The notes: generated by a model not told the origin, from the sequence alone. Shown: positions 7,730-17,891, counted from the first letter of the stretch. The stretch is 64,000 nucleotides of DNA from Labilibacter sediminis (GCF_005877885.1 NZ_VCHY01000017.1:1-64000); one strand, 5' to 3'. A program made the numbers and translations.

Positions 7730-9169
7730 TTACATTGGCTGGTTTATTTTAGCATTTGAATTATCCCTGTTTACGTTAGGTATTGGTTCGGCTGCACCTA
7801 TGCTCTTTTTCCATCTTTTCAAATACGATTGTAACTCCTTTACCTTGTCAGGCATATTCGTTGACAAATCATTGGTTTCACCTATATCCTCTTTTAAATT
7901 GTATAATTCTACAGTTCCAAATTCAATATTTTCGATGAGTTTATAATCTCTCATTCGAATGACATTACGCCAGGTATCTCTCCATTTATCCGTTTTGGGA
8001 TTATAACCCGCACATTTAGGGTAGTACCAATATAAGGCATCCCTATCTAATTTATCTTGACCCTCTGATGTTAAACAAGGCATCAAACTCAAACCATCCA
8101 AAATATAATCCTTTTGTGGGATGACGTTAGCAGCATCCAGGCAAGTAGGATATAAATCAATACCATGAATAGGTTCATGACAAACGCTATTTGCTTTAAT
8201 TATACCAGGCCATTTAAAGATATAAGGTACTCGCATTCCTCCCTCATAGGTTTGCCCCTTGTATAATCTCAGAGGCTTATTAAAATCGTTGGTTTCAACC
8301 TTATTGGGCACACCTCCGTTATCAGATGAGAAAATCACTAAGGTATTATCTGTGATCCCTTTTTCCTCCAACTTACTCAAAAGCTGCCCCACGTTCTCAT
8401 CCAAACTTTTGGTCATCGCACACCATAAAATATATCTCTCGGGAGTGTCTTTGGGTAGTTTATTTTTAAAGTGTTCAATGTATTCTTCTTTGGCCTCAAA
8501 GGGAGCATGTATTAAATAGTAGGGCATGTACAAAAAGAATGGATTCTCGTCATCCGCTTTTCGATCAATAAAATCCAATCCTTTATCAGTAAAGAAGTCA
8601 CTTATGTAAGTCCCCTCAGGCATGTCCATATGTGGATCTGTGCCTGAATTAAAATGCTTCATTCCTGTATTCTTAATGGCCTCATCAAACCCTTGATGTA
8701 AGGGATGATTTTTTTTATCATAACCCAAGTGCCATTTCCCAAACATAGCGGTTGAATATCCATCGTCTTTTAAAGCTTCAGCGATGGTGATTTTTTCTAA
8801 TCGAAGCTCAAGAGCATCAGCGGGCATCAGGAAATTCATGAACTCTTCCTTCCCTTTATGATGCTCCATCACACGGTACTTATCTGTACGCGGAGCATAC
8901 TGACCACTCATGATAGCTGCTCGTGATGGTGCACAAGTAGGAGCCGCAGAATAACCATCTGTGAATTTCATTCCATGAGCACATAATTGATCAATATTAG
9001 GAGTTTCAACCAGATCACTTCCATAACATCCAAGCCCATTATATCCTAAATCATCGGCAAGAATCAACAGAATATTGGGTTTAGCATCTCCCTTTTTCTT
9101 ATCAACTGCACAAGAGTTAATACAGCAAAGTAGAAAGGTTAACAATATGCTGGTTTCAATATATTTCAT
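7730..9169 (-). CDS. Sulfatase (S1 family, formylglycine-dependent), lipoprotein
   Basis: The protein has 479 residues and a lipobox-type signal (CCINSC, about residues 15-20). The alkaline-phosphatase-like fold shows the metal site ADDLG (Asp39/Asp40), the active-site motif CAPSRAAIMSG with Cys79 as the formylglycine precursor, and the second metal site FSSDNGG. These residues are all present, so it should hydrolyse sulfate esters on sugars. The C-terminal region (YNLKEDIGETNDLS) is the usual small sulfatase subdomain. It is placed between the GH3 gene (95-base gap) and the GH10 gene. The position of the sulfate it removes cannot be read from sequence. Confidence 0.92.
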   Translation of the reverse strand: MKYIETSILLTFLLCCINSCAVDKKKGDAKPNILLILADDLGYNGLGCYGSDLVETPNIDQLCAHGMKFTDGYSAAPTCAPSRAAIMSGQYAPRTDKYRVMEHHKGKEEFMNFLMPADALELRLEKITIAEALKDDGYSTAMFGKWHLGYDKKNHPLHQGFDEAIKNTGMKHFNSGTDPHMDMPEGTYISDFFTDKGLDFIDRKADDENPFFLYMPYYLIHAPFEAKEEYIEHFKNKLPKDTPERYILWCAMTKSLDENVGQLLSKLEEKGITDNTLVIFSSDNGGVPNKVETNDFNKPLRLYKGQTYEGGMRVPYIFKWPGIIKANSVCHEPIHGIDLYPTCLDAANVIPQKDYILDGLSLMPCLTSEGQDKLDRDALYWYYPKCAGYNPKTDKWRDTWRNVIRMRDYKLIENIEFGTVELYNLKEDIGETNDLSTNMPDKVKELQSYLKRWKKSIGAAEPIPNVNRDNSNAKINQPM

Positions 9170-9263
9170 ATCTAATATGCTTTATAATTCATCATGACAA
9201 ATCTTATATAATGCCTGAAAACCCAATCAATAATAGAAAAGATCAATTCTGTATGTAAAGTAA

Positions 9264-11510
9264 TTAATCCATCTGTACATCAAAGGATGACATCAAGCCT
9301 TCGGCGGAATTAGGACCCACAAAAACATTAAATCCTCCCTCCTCAAGCACATGTTTTAATTCGTTATTAACAAACTTCAGTTGATTTGGATTAAGGGTAA
9401 ATTTAACCACTTGCGAGGTTCCTTTTGGTATACTGATTTTTTTAAAGCCCTTCAATTCTCTAATTGGACGAGTTATACTGCCTGTAATATCTTGCACATA
9501 TAGCTGAACAGTCTCAACACCATCCCTATCTCCAATATTATTTACAGTCACTTGAATTTGTAGCTGCTCTCTTTGATTTATGCTTGAAGAAGAAAGCTTT
9601 AAATTAGAATATTCAAACTGCGAATAGGACAATCCGTACCCAAATGGGAATTGAGGTAAATAGCCCACATCTAGATAATGAGAAGCATTGCCTAAGGAAC
9701 TCTGCCATGCACCAACCGGAATACTATCAATATGAACAAAATTGGCTTCGCTCGCAGGTCGCCCCGTGTTTTTATGATTGTAAAAAAGAGGTAGCTGTCC
9801 TGCTGATTTTGGCCAGGTTATTGGTAGGCGACCCTCCGGCTCACTTACACCTGTTAATACATCATATAAAGCGGGACCTCCCATAGTTCCAAGATGCCAT
9901 GCCATGAGTGCGGCATCTACATCATCCAAAATGCCTGATATGTCTATAGGTCTTCCTGCCATGATAACCAAAACGATTGGTTTCCCTAATGCACTTAATT
10001 GCTTAATGAGCAACTCTTGCTTGCCTGGCAAACGGATGTCAGAACGACTATGTGCCTCTCCTGATAAGATAGCTTCTTCACCCCCAATGAATAATATTAC
10101 ATCAGACTTTTTTGCGGAAGCAATTACATGTTCGAATTGAGACTCTGAAATATCACGGCTATACTCAAGACCGGATATAAATTCAGTTTTAAAAGGACTA
10201 GATATAAATGTTGATACGGGAGTTATAGTTTGATTCGACTCCCCATCAAAAGTCCAGGTTCCTAATTGTTCGTGCGGTCCATCGGCCAAAGGACCAACAA
10301 TAAGTAATTTATTTTCCTGAACTAGAGGAAGTACATTACTTTTATTCTTTAATAAGACCATACTTTTTTCAGCGGCTTGTTTTGCTGATTCAAGATGTGC
10401 TTTATCATACATTTTACCCGGATGACCTTCAGGAATGTAGGGTTGTTCAAACAGTCCTAACTTAAACTTCACCTTCAGGATATTTCTAACCATATCATCA
10501 AGCGCCTCCTCAGATATGACGCCTTCACCAATTAAGTTCTTTAAATGATGTGCATACGCTTCGCTGGTCATCTCCATATCCAATCCGGCTTTTGCAGATA
10601 ACAAAGCAGCATGCTTTTCATCTGAAGCAAAACCATGCGGAATCATTTCAGTAACTGAATTCCAATCACTCACTACAAAACCATCAAAACCACAATCATC
10701 CCGTAATAGTTTTTTTAATAAAAATTCATTTCCTGAAGCCGGAATGCCATTTAACTCGTTAAAAGCCGACATCACACTTACAACTCCAGCTTCAAAAGCC
10801 GATTTAAAAGGTGGGAGATAAACATTGTGCAATAATGGTTCAGGAATATTGACCGTATTATAATCTCGCCCACCAATAGCGGCACCATAGCCTAAAAAAT
10901 GTTTTGCACATGCAGCCATACTTGTTGGATGAGATAAACTATCACCCTGAAATCCGTGTATATAGGCCTTGGCTAGTATGGATGCCAAAAATGGATCTTC
11001 ACCAGGTGATTCAGCCACTCTTCCCCACCTACTATCTCTTGATATATCAAGCATCGGAGCAAAAGTCCAGCGAATACCTACCGAAGTAGCTTCAACTGCT
11101 GATACACGTGCCGCATCATAAGCAACTTGCTCGTTCCAACTAGCTGCTAATCCAATAGGGATAGGAAAAATAGTTTTAAAACCATGAATAACATCACGGG
11201 CAAATATCAAAGGAATGCCTAAACGACTCTCTTCTACTGCTATCTGCTGCAATTCTTTTACATAGCGTACATCCATTACGTTAAGAATAGCCCCTATCTC
11301 TCCATTTCGTACTGCTTCTTTTAAATCTTCAGATAAACCACCTTTCACCCTACTTGATGTACCTCGTAATGCTGTTTGACCAATCTTCTCTTCAATAGTC
11401 ATTTGATTAATAAGGTTATCAATCCGTGTATCAATAGTATTGATAGGTTTACTACAGCTACATATTATAACTGTAATAAAAAGTAGAGTATTAAAATTGA
11501 TAGTTTTCAT
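9264..11510 (-). CDS. GH3 beta-glycosidase (beta-xylosidase/beta-glucosidase)
   Basis: The 748-residue protein has a lipobox-like signal (IICSCS) and the full GH3 plan: N-terminal TIM barrel with nucleophile Asp282 in GFDGFVVSDWNS, alpha/beta sandwich (about 390-610) and C-terminal fibronectin III-like domain (about 655-745). Substrate-site motifs RDSRWGRVAESPGEDP and KHF are present. The family releases terminal beta-linked glucose or xylose from oligosaccharides, which fits processing of GH10/GH9 products in the periplasm. The start ATG overlaps the stop of the upstream sulfatase by four bases (ATGA), so the two are probably translationally coupled. Confidence 0.92.
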   Translation of the reverse strand: MKTINFNTLLFITVIICSCSKPINTIDTRIDNLINQMTIEEKIGQTALRGTSSRVKGGLSEDLKEAVRNGEIGAILNVMDVRYVKELQQIAVEESRLGIPLIFARDVIHGFKTIFPIPIGLAASWNEQVAYDAARVSAVEATSVGIRWTFAPMLDISRDSRWGRVAESPGEDPFLASILAKAYIHGFQGDSLSHPTSMAACAKHFLGYGAAIGGRDYNTVNIPEPLLHNVYLPPFKSAFEAGVVSVMSAFNELNGIPASGNEFLLKKLLRDDCGFDGFVVSDWNSVTEMIPHGFASDEKHAALLSAKAGLDMEMTSEAYAHHLKNLIGEGVISEEALDDMVRNILKVKFKLGLFEQPYIPEGHPGKMYDKAHLESAKQAAEKSMVLLKNKSNVLPLVQENKLLIVGPLADGPHEQLGTWTFDGESNQTITPVSTFISSPFKTEFISGLEYSRDISESQFEHVIASAKKSDVILFIGGEEAILSGEAHSRSDIRLPGKQELLIKQLSALGKPIVLVIMAGRPIDISGILDDVDAALMAWHLGTMGGPALYDVLTGVSEPEGRLPITWPKSAGQLPLFYNHKNTGRPASEANFVHIDSIPVGAWQSSLGNASHYLDVGYLPQFPFGYGLSYSQFEYSNLKLSSSSINQREQLQIQVTVNNIGDRDGVETVQLYVQDITGSITRPIRELKGFKKISIPKGTSQVVKFTLNPNQLKFVNNELKHVLEEGGFNVFVGPNSAEGLMSSFDVQMD

Positions 11511-12955
11511 TTTTGCTGTTCCTTAAAATAGTTTTTTGACTTAGCGACCATCATTTTTTTCACATCGGCATATTCCGGATCATTGACAAAATTTCTAGTT
11601 TCCAATGGATCCTTCTCGTAATCATAAAGCTCTTCCGCATCAATCAGTGAAGCATCATATGGCTGATCCGAACGAAAATTCTTGGTCATCCAAACAGTAT
11701 ATCTATATCGTTGGTCACGGAAACTATAACCCATTTTTTCAGGCCATCGGGCAAACTGACTCACTGCAACTGGTTTTACTTCATCCTCTTTCCCCTTCAT
11801 TAGAGGTACCAAACTTAATCCGTCTAAGTTGTCTGGTGTTTTTACTTTAGCTAACTCACATAATGTTGGAAACACATCCACAAACTCGGTTGGTGCAATT
11901 GTTGAACCAATCATTTTTTTGCTCGATGAAATGATTAACGGTGAACGCGTGGCCTGCTCAAAATTGGTATGCTTACACCACATATCATGGTCGCCCAAAT
12001 GCCATCCATGGTCACCCCATAAAACAATCACAGTATTTTCACGGAGCCCCAGCTCATCCAAGTGGTTTATCACATTAGCTATCTGCTGATCTATAAACGA
12101 AACACAAGCATAATAGCCATGAATCAGTTCCAATTGTTTTTCTACTGGAATAGCAACGTTATAGTCTTTGGGTACATCAATGTACTGACTGCGTACCTCC
12201 CAGCCCGGCTGAAACGCATAATCTGGTGCCCCTGCCGCTTTCTCCTGAAAAGGAGGCAATTTGATATCTTCACGATTGTACATATCCCAATACTTTTTAG
12301 GCGCCACAAAAGGAAGATGAGGCTTAAAAAATCCGACTGCTAAAAAGAAAGGCTCTCCGGAATTGGCGAATTGATCAAGCAGATTATTACTGCTTTTCAC
12401 TACCGATCCGTCCATTGTCAAACTATCTTCTACAACAGGAGCTTCTGTTGAAACACGTTTTTTCTCGAACACATAACCTCCCCCTTTTACATTACTCCCT
12501 TTGGCATCCGTATAAGGCTGAGTCCACGATAAGGAATCGTGCTGATTATCAACCGAGCGTTTATCAAATACCTTACCCACGGCTGCTGTTTGAAATCCAA
12601 GCTGCCTGAAATACTGTGGCATGGTTAAAATATCCGGATTCTTATCTCTGATAAAAGTTTTTAAATCCCATATCCGAGTATAATCAGGACGTTTGCCCGT
12701 TAATATGCTCGCTCTGGAAGGAGCACACACAGCCTGCTGACAATGATTGTTCTTAAATACAAAACCTTCACGAGCCAATTTATCTATATGAGGAGTTTTA
12801 ACCACCTCACTACCATAACACCCCATCAGGGGCTTCAGGTCGTCAACGGCGATAAACAACACATTCTTTTGTGCATTGGCTAACACTGGAAAAACCATCA
12901 GCCCCAACAACAAATAATATTTTATCCTGATAAAATTGAATACCTTATTCTTCAT
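11507..12955 (-). CDS. Sulfatase, iduronate-2-sulfatase-like (S1)
   Basis: The 482-residue protein starts with a signal peptide (residues 1-28, ending ANAQ). The metal motif is VDDLKP (Asp38/Asp39), the formylglycine site is CAPSRASILTG (Cys77), and the second metal site is LWGDHGWHLGDHDMWCKH, typical of the iduronate-2-sulfatase-like branch. The sequence RPDYTRIWDL after the active site is shared with the sulfatase at 21342, its closest relative here. Its stop overlaps the GH3 start at 11510. It probably removes a sulfate from a released oligosaccharide. Confidence 0.92.
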   Translation of the reverse strand: MKNKVFNFIRIKYYLLLGLMVFPVLANAQKNVLFIAVDDLKPLMGCYGSEVVKTPHIDKLAREGFVFKNNHCQQAVCAPSRASILTGKRPDYTRIWDLKTFIRDKNPDILTMPQYFRQLGFQTAAVGKVFDKRSVDNQHDSLSWTQPYTDAKGSNVKGGGYVFEKKRVSTEAPVVEDSLTMDGSVVKSSNNLLDQFANSGEPFFLAVGFFKPHLPFVAPKKYWDMYNREDIKLPPFQEKAAGAPDYAFQPGWEVRSQYIDVPKDYNVAIPVEKQLELIHGYYACVSFIDQQIANVINHLDELGLRENTVIVLWGDHGWHLGDHDMWCKHTNFEQATRSPLIISSSKKMIGSTIAPTEFVDVFPTLCELAKVKTPDNLDGLSLVPLMKGKEDEVKPVAVSQFARWPEKMGYSFRDQRYRYTVWMTKNFRSDQPYDASLIDAEELYDYEKDPLETRNFVNDPEYADVKKMMVAKSKNYFKEQQK

Positions 12956-12991
12956 CTCTATTTCTTTAATAATGAACCTGTTTTAGCAGGA

Positions 12992-13936
12992 TTATTCATT
13001 CAACAACTTATCTGTAAAAAACTTGACCACGGAATTATATTCACTATCAGAACCTGGATAATACAAATAAGATTCAAGGTTGAGATGATCCATTTTTTCT
13101 TTTAATTCTATCCCAAATACCACATGATGAACTATCCATCCTCTTAACCTCTGAAATTTATCACTGTCTGGCGCAGGGGCATCGGGTGACATTGAATACT
13201 GCATAAAAATTGGAGGATCATCATTAGAAATTATAGATAAAGCAGATATCGTCTTTGCTATCTCATCTGATTCCTCTATTGTTTCAACACCAAAAGTTTG
13301 AAGTCGTTTATTACCGAGAAAGGCTTTTTCTTTACCAGGTGCATAGTTATTTATATGTCGCAGCCAAAACTCAGACACCATAGTGGTTTGTCCTCCTTTG
13401 GTTGCTACGCATGTAAGTCGTGTCGATTCACGTTCTATGGGATCGGTGCTTTCCGGGTTTGCCATATCATCATTAAAAGCCAGCCACATACTTATTTGCG
13501 CACCTGCCGAACTTCCCCATGCAGCAATCTTGTTTTTATTAATATTCCAGGCATCAGCCTTTGAACGAATAAACTGCAAAGCCCGCTTAGCATCATAATG
13601 TGCAGCAGGTAAAGGAGCCGTTGACTTAAAGCGGTAATTAATGGAGGCAACAGATATTCCGGCTTTCAACAATTCTTTGAGCTCATCCTCATTTAGTTTT
13701 GTTTGCTTATCTCCAGATACAAAACCTCCTCCATGAATAAAAATGGCCAAAGGAGTAGGTTTACTTTTGTCTGCAAACCATACATCCATTACATTGCGCT
13801 CATGCTCACCATATTTTACATTTGCCATATCTGGTGTTGGCAATGTGCTTTTTTGTGCACAGGAATAAATTGACACAAGCATTAAAACTAAAATGGCACT
13901 GTGTTTTGTGAATAATTTCTGTTGCCTGTTTTTCAT
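12992..13936 (-). CDS. Secreted alpha/beta-hydrolase esterase
   Basis: The frame is open from 14005, but the ATG at 13936 is preferred: it begins MKNRQQKLFT followed by a hydrophobic stretch and lipobox-like IYSCAQ, and the longer form would overlap the neighbouring gene and bury the signal. The 314-residue product has the oxyanion motif HGGGF (68-72), the nucleophile elbow GSSAGAQ with Ser143, and the hormone-sensitive-lipase/BD-FAE type layout seen in acetyl- or feruloyl-esterases. It lies 36 bases downstream... in transcription order before the sulfatase at 11507, so it probably deacylates the same glycan. Substrate unknown. Confidence 0.85.
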   Translation of the reverse strand: MKNRQQKLFTKHSAILVLMLVSIYSCAQKSTLPTPDMANVKYGEHERNVMDVWFADKSKPTPLAIFIHGGGFVSGDKQTKLNEDELKELLKAGISVASINYRFKSTAPLPAAHYDAKRALQFIRSKADAWNINKNKIAAWGSSAGAQISMWLAFNDDMANPESTDPIERESTRLTCVATKGGQTTMVSEFWLRHINNYAPGKEKAFLGNKRLQTFGVETIEESDEIAKTISALSIISNDDPPIFMQYSMSPDAPAPDSDKFQRLRGWIVHHVVFGIELKEKMDHLNLESYLYYPGSDSEYNSVVKFFTDKLLNE

Positions 13937-13988
13937 TTTTATAGTGATTTCATTTTGTCCACCCTTACCATAAACTCTCTTGCCTTTT

Positions 13989-14348
13989 TCAGCTTGGCTT
14001 ACCAACTTTATTAAAGTCGGACATGTGTTGTTTTATTTTTGTAATATCCTCTTTTGAGAATCGCCTGCTTAATATGGCAAAGAAAGATTTACCCGCCTGC
14101 TTGTACACAACCTTCTTTTCTTCTTGCGTTAGGTCTTGATTATTTATTTTTTGGTGTTGGTATTTTATTTTTGTCACCAATGCCGAATTTAATTCTTGAG
14201 CCTGTACCTCATTCATCGACATCTTTTCGGCAATATATGTAGTCATTTCACTGGCTCTGTTAATGGCTTTATCTACCTGTGCATTGCTACTACTTACAAA
14301 CAGCAACATCACTACTGCTATGAAAATTGATTTAATCATGCTATTCAT
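13989..14348 (-). CDS. Small secreted helical protein of unknown function
   Basis: The 119-residue protein has a signal peptide (about residues 1-23, ending SNAQ). The mature part is helical and charged (MNEVQAQELNSALVTKIKYQ, then LTQEEKKVVYKQ). Its size and style resemble Spy/CpxP-like or LTXXQ-type periplasmic proteins common in Bacteroidota, but no decisive motif is seen. An alternative start is Met4. It is the first gene after the 415-base repeat region at 14349-14763, directly ahead of the esterase gene in the same direction. Confidence 0.7.
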   Translation of the reverse strand: MNSMIKSIFIAVVMLLFVSSSNAQVDKAINRASEMTTYIAEKMSMNEVQAQELNSALVTKIKYQHQKINNQDLTQEEKKVVYKQAGKSFFAILSRRFSKEDITKIKQHMSDFNKVGKPS

Positions 14349-14505
14349 TTTTCTTTATTTATTCTGTATAGATTTAATTTCTATTTATTCCTTTATTTAG
14401 ACTATTGCCTGGCAAAAACATCCAATAACTTATTATAAGTTAGTCGTACATATTGCCCAACTTAAAGCCCTAAATAATATCCATCAATAATTCATAATCC
14501 CATTC

Positions 14506-14717
14506 AAGGGTTGAACCCCTTCAGGGTTCTTATTTATGGTTCGAGTGTCCACGGGTTATACCCGTGGTTATTCATGTTTAATCCCTACGGGATTTATTTC
14601 CGTGACAATTAAGCCTTGTTATAGCTTTAAATTTACCCTGAAAGGGTAAAACTTGAATAACCCTGGGTGAAAACCAGAGGTTAAACATAGCAAATCACAA
14701 CCCTAAAAGGGTTGAAC
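14506..14717. repeat. Composite REP-like palindromic repeat
   Basis: This 212-bp stretch fills most of the gap 14349-14763. It begins and ends with AAGGGTTGAAC and contains the palindrome CCACGGGT-TAT-ACCCGTGG (14549-14567) followed by GGTTATTCATGTTTAATCCCT. The same order of parts (GGTTATTGAAGTTAAATCCCT after a CCACGGG palindrome) is found inside the MITE at 6244-6478, but here no terminal repeats or target duplication are visible. No gene is seen in the gap. Confidence 0.65.
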
Positions 14718-14763
14718 TATTATTATGAACCTTGATTGGCATTAATACTTAGTTTTAACCGCA

Positions 14764-16248
14764 TTACTGTTTTTTTACAAAAGCATTTACTTCATTTCTC
14801 CAATCATGCACCAGTTGAAGCAACTCGTCTCTTACTTCAGGTAAATCATCCGATAAATCCTGTGTTTCTGACATATCCTTACTCAGGTCATAGAGTTCCA
14901 CAGTATTTGTATCGTAAAACTCAATTAACTTATATTTTCCTTTACGAACAGCGGTACTATTTGAATCGCCCGTAGCATGTGGTCTGTCAACTGGAGAATG
15001 CCAGAAAATAGCTCTTTCTTCATTTATATTACCCGCACCTTTAAGGGCAGTCACAAAACTTTTTCCATCCATGTGGGCATCAGGTAACAAAGGAGTACCT
15101 GTCATATCTAAAATAGTTGGAAAGAAATCAGTACCTGTAATCACTTCTGTTGAAATTGAATTCGGACTGGTTATTCCGGGCCATTTTACAATCATAGGTT
15201 CACGCACCCCTCCCTCATATAAATGCCCTTTGCCTGCTCTTAAAGGAAAATTAGAAGTCGCCACACGACGCGGATTGAATCCTCTGTTTGATAAACCGCC
15301 ATTATCTGAGAAAAAGATAATAATGGTATTATCAAGCTGACCTAAGTCTTTAAGTGCTTGAGTTATCTTTCCTAAACTCTCATCCATGCTGTAAATCATA
15401 CCTGCATATACCGGGTCATCCTGTCTCATCTTCGTAGTACCTGTTCCCTCTTCAATAAATTCGGGATGCGCATATTCCTTACCCTTTAACTTGTCCTTAA
15501 ACATTTGAATATGCTCTTCTTTAGCATGAAAAGGTTCATGTACCGCATAGTGAGAAATATATGCGAAGAATGGCTGATCCGGCTTGTCCTGAACGTGTCC
15601 TTTAAGCCATTTAATGGTTTCATCGGTAATACGATCTGTTAAATACTCTCCTTCTTCAGCCCCTTCATCCAATCCTTCAATCGGAGCTTTTTTTCCCTTT
15701 TGTTTTCCTTCGTTATATGGATAGAAGAACGAAATAGGCGAACCGGCATGACCACCGGCAATATTCACATCAAAACCAACATGCTCAGGTAAGGTTCCTG
15801 AAGTAGCCAAGTGCCATTTACCTGCAAAAAAAGTAGCGTATCCCTGAGATTTTAAAGCCGAGGCAATGGTATGTTCATCAGCCTTTAGTTTGCCTTCATC
15901 GCCAGGTCGAAGTTTAGGTCCGTTATGACTTTTTAGCTTGCCCTCACCCGGTCCGGGCATTTGGGCTCTTGCCGGATACTTGCCTGTAATTAAAGAATAA
16001 CGAGACGGCACACAACGTGGATGAGTAGCGTATGCATTGCTGAAACGCATCCCTTCCTGCGCAAGCTGATCAATATTAGGTGTTTCGTAAAACTCTGATC
16101 CTTGATAAGCTGCATCCATCCACCCCATATCATCTACCAAAAAAAACAGAACATTGGGTTGATTAACGTCATTTTTAGCTTGTGTACAACTAATTGAAAT
16201 TACAGCTAGAACTAATATCCATCTGTGTATACTCTTAAAAGACTTCAT
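14764..16248 (-). CDS. Sulfatase, tandem paralogue A (S1), lipoprotein
   Basis: The 494-residue protein has a lipobox signal (VISISC, Cys21). Metal site LVDDMGW (Asp39/Asp40), formylglycine motif CVPSRYSLITG with Cys79, and second metal site FFSDNGGLSN are intact. The segment NFPLRAGKGHLYEGGVREP is shared almost exactly with the next gene, so the two arose by tandem duplication. Enzymes of this arylsulfatase-A-like type act on sulfated mono- or oligosaccharides. It lies 57 bases downstream of its paralogue in the PUL operon. Confidence 0.92.
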   Translation of the reverse strand: MKSFKSIHRWILVLAVISISCTQAKNDVNQPNVLFFLVDDMGWMDAAYQGSEFYETPNIDQLAQEGMRFSNAYATHPRCVPSRYSLITGKYPARAQMPGPGEGKLKSHNGPKLRPGDEGKLKADEHTIASALKSQGYATFFAGKWHLATSGTLPEHVGFDVNIAGGHAGSPISFFYPYNEGKQKGKKAPIEGLDEGAEEGEYLTDRITDETIKWLKGHVQDKPDQPFFAYISHYAVHEPFHAKEEHIQMFKDKLKGKEYAHPEFIEEGTGTTKMRQDDPVYAGMIYSMDESLGKITQALKDLGQLDNTIIIFFSDNGGLSNRGFNPRRVATSNFPLRAGKGHLYEGGVREPMIVKWPGITSPNSISTEVITGTDFFPTILDMTGTPLLPDAHMDGKSFVTALKGAGNINEERAIFWHSPVDRPHATGDSNSTAVRKGKYKLIEFYDTNTVELYDLSKDMSETQDLSDDLPEVRDELLQLVHDWRNEVNAFVKKQ

Positions 16249-16305
16249 GTTTTTATATGTTTTTAAAAATCATTATACATACCATTATTATCTCTTTTCC
16301 CCTTC

Positions 16306-17742
16306 TTACTCCCATTTCGATTTCTTTTTATCTGGCTGATAAAACACATCAATCTCATCTCGCCATTGAATCACTTGTTTTTGTAAAGAATCTGCTAATT
16401 CAGGTAACTCTTGAGCTAAATTTTTAGTTTCCATAAAATCTGCTTCAACATCGTATAGCTCAACCCTGTTTTGCTTATAATAATCTATTAACTTATACTT
16501 TCCCTGGCGTACGGAGCTACTGTAATAATCACCTGTTCTTACAGGACGAGCCACCCCATTATGCCAATAAACGGCCCTGTCAGGATTGGGATTTTCTTTC
16601 TCTTTTAATGCCCATGTAAAACTTTCTCCATCCAAATGGTGCTCAGGAAGTAACTCTTTTTCTACCATATTAAGTATCGTAGGGTAAAAATCGCATCCGG
16701 TAACAACAGCCTTCGACCTGGCTCCTTTACGTGTATATTCCGGCCATTTTACAATTAAAGGAACTCTAACACCTCCTTCATAAAGATGTCCTTTCCCTGC
16801 ACGCAAAGGGTAATTAGATGTAGCTAAAAGACGCTTCTCAGTTCCGGTATTAGATAAGCCCCCATTATCCGAAAAAAAGAAAATTATGGTATTTTCATCT
16901 ATATCCAAATCTTCTAATGTTTGCATTATTTTACCTAAACTTTCATCTACGCTATAAACCATCGCTGCATATGGAGCATAATCCTGTCTCATTTTTGTTA
17001 AGCCATTACTTTCTGCCAGGTATTCAGGGTGTTGAAATTGAGTTGTATCAATTATCTTTTGAAACTTGTCAATATATTCCTGCTTTGCCTCCAATGGTTC
17101 ATGCACTGCATAATGCGATACCATTGCAAAAAAAGGTTGATCAGGATTTGTACTATTATGTTGCTTTATATACTTAATTGTTTCAGTTGTTAATCGATCT
17201 GTCAGATATTCTCCAGTTTCACCAGTTTCTAAACCATGAATTGAATCTTTAAATTGATGATGTGGAGGTTCATTATATGGCCAAAAATAAGAGATAGGTG
17301 CTCCGGGGTGTCCACCTCCAATATTTATATCAAACCCCTGGTTTTCCGGAAAACTTATACCCCCCATGGCCAAATGCCACTTTCCTGTAAAAAAGGTAGA
17401 ATATCCAATTTCTTTTAAAGCCTCGGCTATGGTAAAATCTTCCAAAGGCATTTTACCAGGGCCTGGCCTATCAATTCGCGCAGGATACTTTCCGGTATAA
17501 ATAGAATATCGTGAAGGCACACATCTTGGATGGGTTACATAAGCATTTTCAAACTGCATTGCACTGGCAGCTAATTTGTCTATTGATGGAGTTTTATATA
17601 CCTGTGAACCTTGATAACCAACATCAGCCCATCCCATATCATCAACCAGGAAAAACAGAATATTTGGTTTTTTGGACTTGTTTTCTTTTGAACACCCAAG
17701 TATGAAGGGTATAAATAATATAAGTACAATTTTGGCATTCAT
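16306..17742 (-). CDS. Sulfatase, tandem paralogue B (S1), lipoprotein
   Basis: The 478-residue protein has a lipobox signal (FILGC, Cys17). Key sites are LVDDMGW (Asp34/Asp35), CVPSRYSIYTGKYPAR with Cys74, and FFSDNGGLSN. It aligns along nearly its whole length with the sulfatase at 14764 (both HPRCVPSRYS and SNYPLRAGKGHLYEGGVR). It lacks the short Lys-rich insertion that paralogue A has near residues 95-115. The pair may remove sulfate from different positions or from differently linked sugars. Confidence 0.92.
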   Translation of the reverse strand: MNAKIVLILFIPFILGCSKENKSKKPNILFFLVDDMGWADVGYQGSQVYKTPSIDKLAASAMQFENAYVTHPRCVPSRYSIYTGKYPARIDRPGPGKMPLEDFTIAEALKEIGYSTFFTGKWHLAMGGISFPENQGFDINIGGGHPGAPISYFWPYNEPPHHQFKDSIHGLETGETGEYLTDRLTTETIKYIKQHNSTNPDQPFFAMVSHYAVHEPLEAKQEYIDKFQKIIDTTQFQHPEYLAESNGLTKMRQDYAPYAAMVYSVDESLGKIMQTLEDLDIDENTIIFFFSDNGGLSNTGTEKRLLATSNYPLRAGKGHLYEGGVRVPLIVKWPEYTRKGARSKAVVTGCDFYPTILNMVEKELLPEHHLDGESFTWALKEKENPNPDRAVYWHNGVARPVRTGDYYSSSVRQGKYKLIDYYKQNRVELYDVEADFMETKNLAQELPELADSLQKQVIQWRDEIDVFYQPDKKKSKWE

Positions 17743-17891
17743 AATTCATTTTTTAAATATAAATTCAACAACAAAGGTTCCATATAACAGTTAATGTAAT
17801 ACATAGATTTTCTGCTTGTTATACACAACTATCTAATTTTATTTAATGGCAATGCCATATGTGGGTTTAATTATATATTTGAATAAATACT

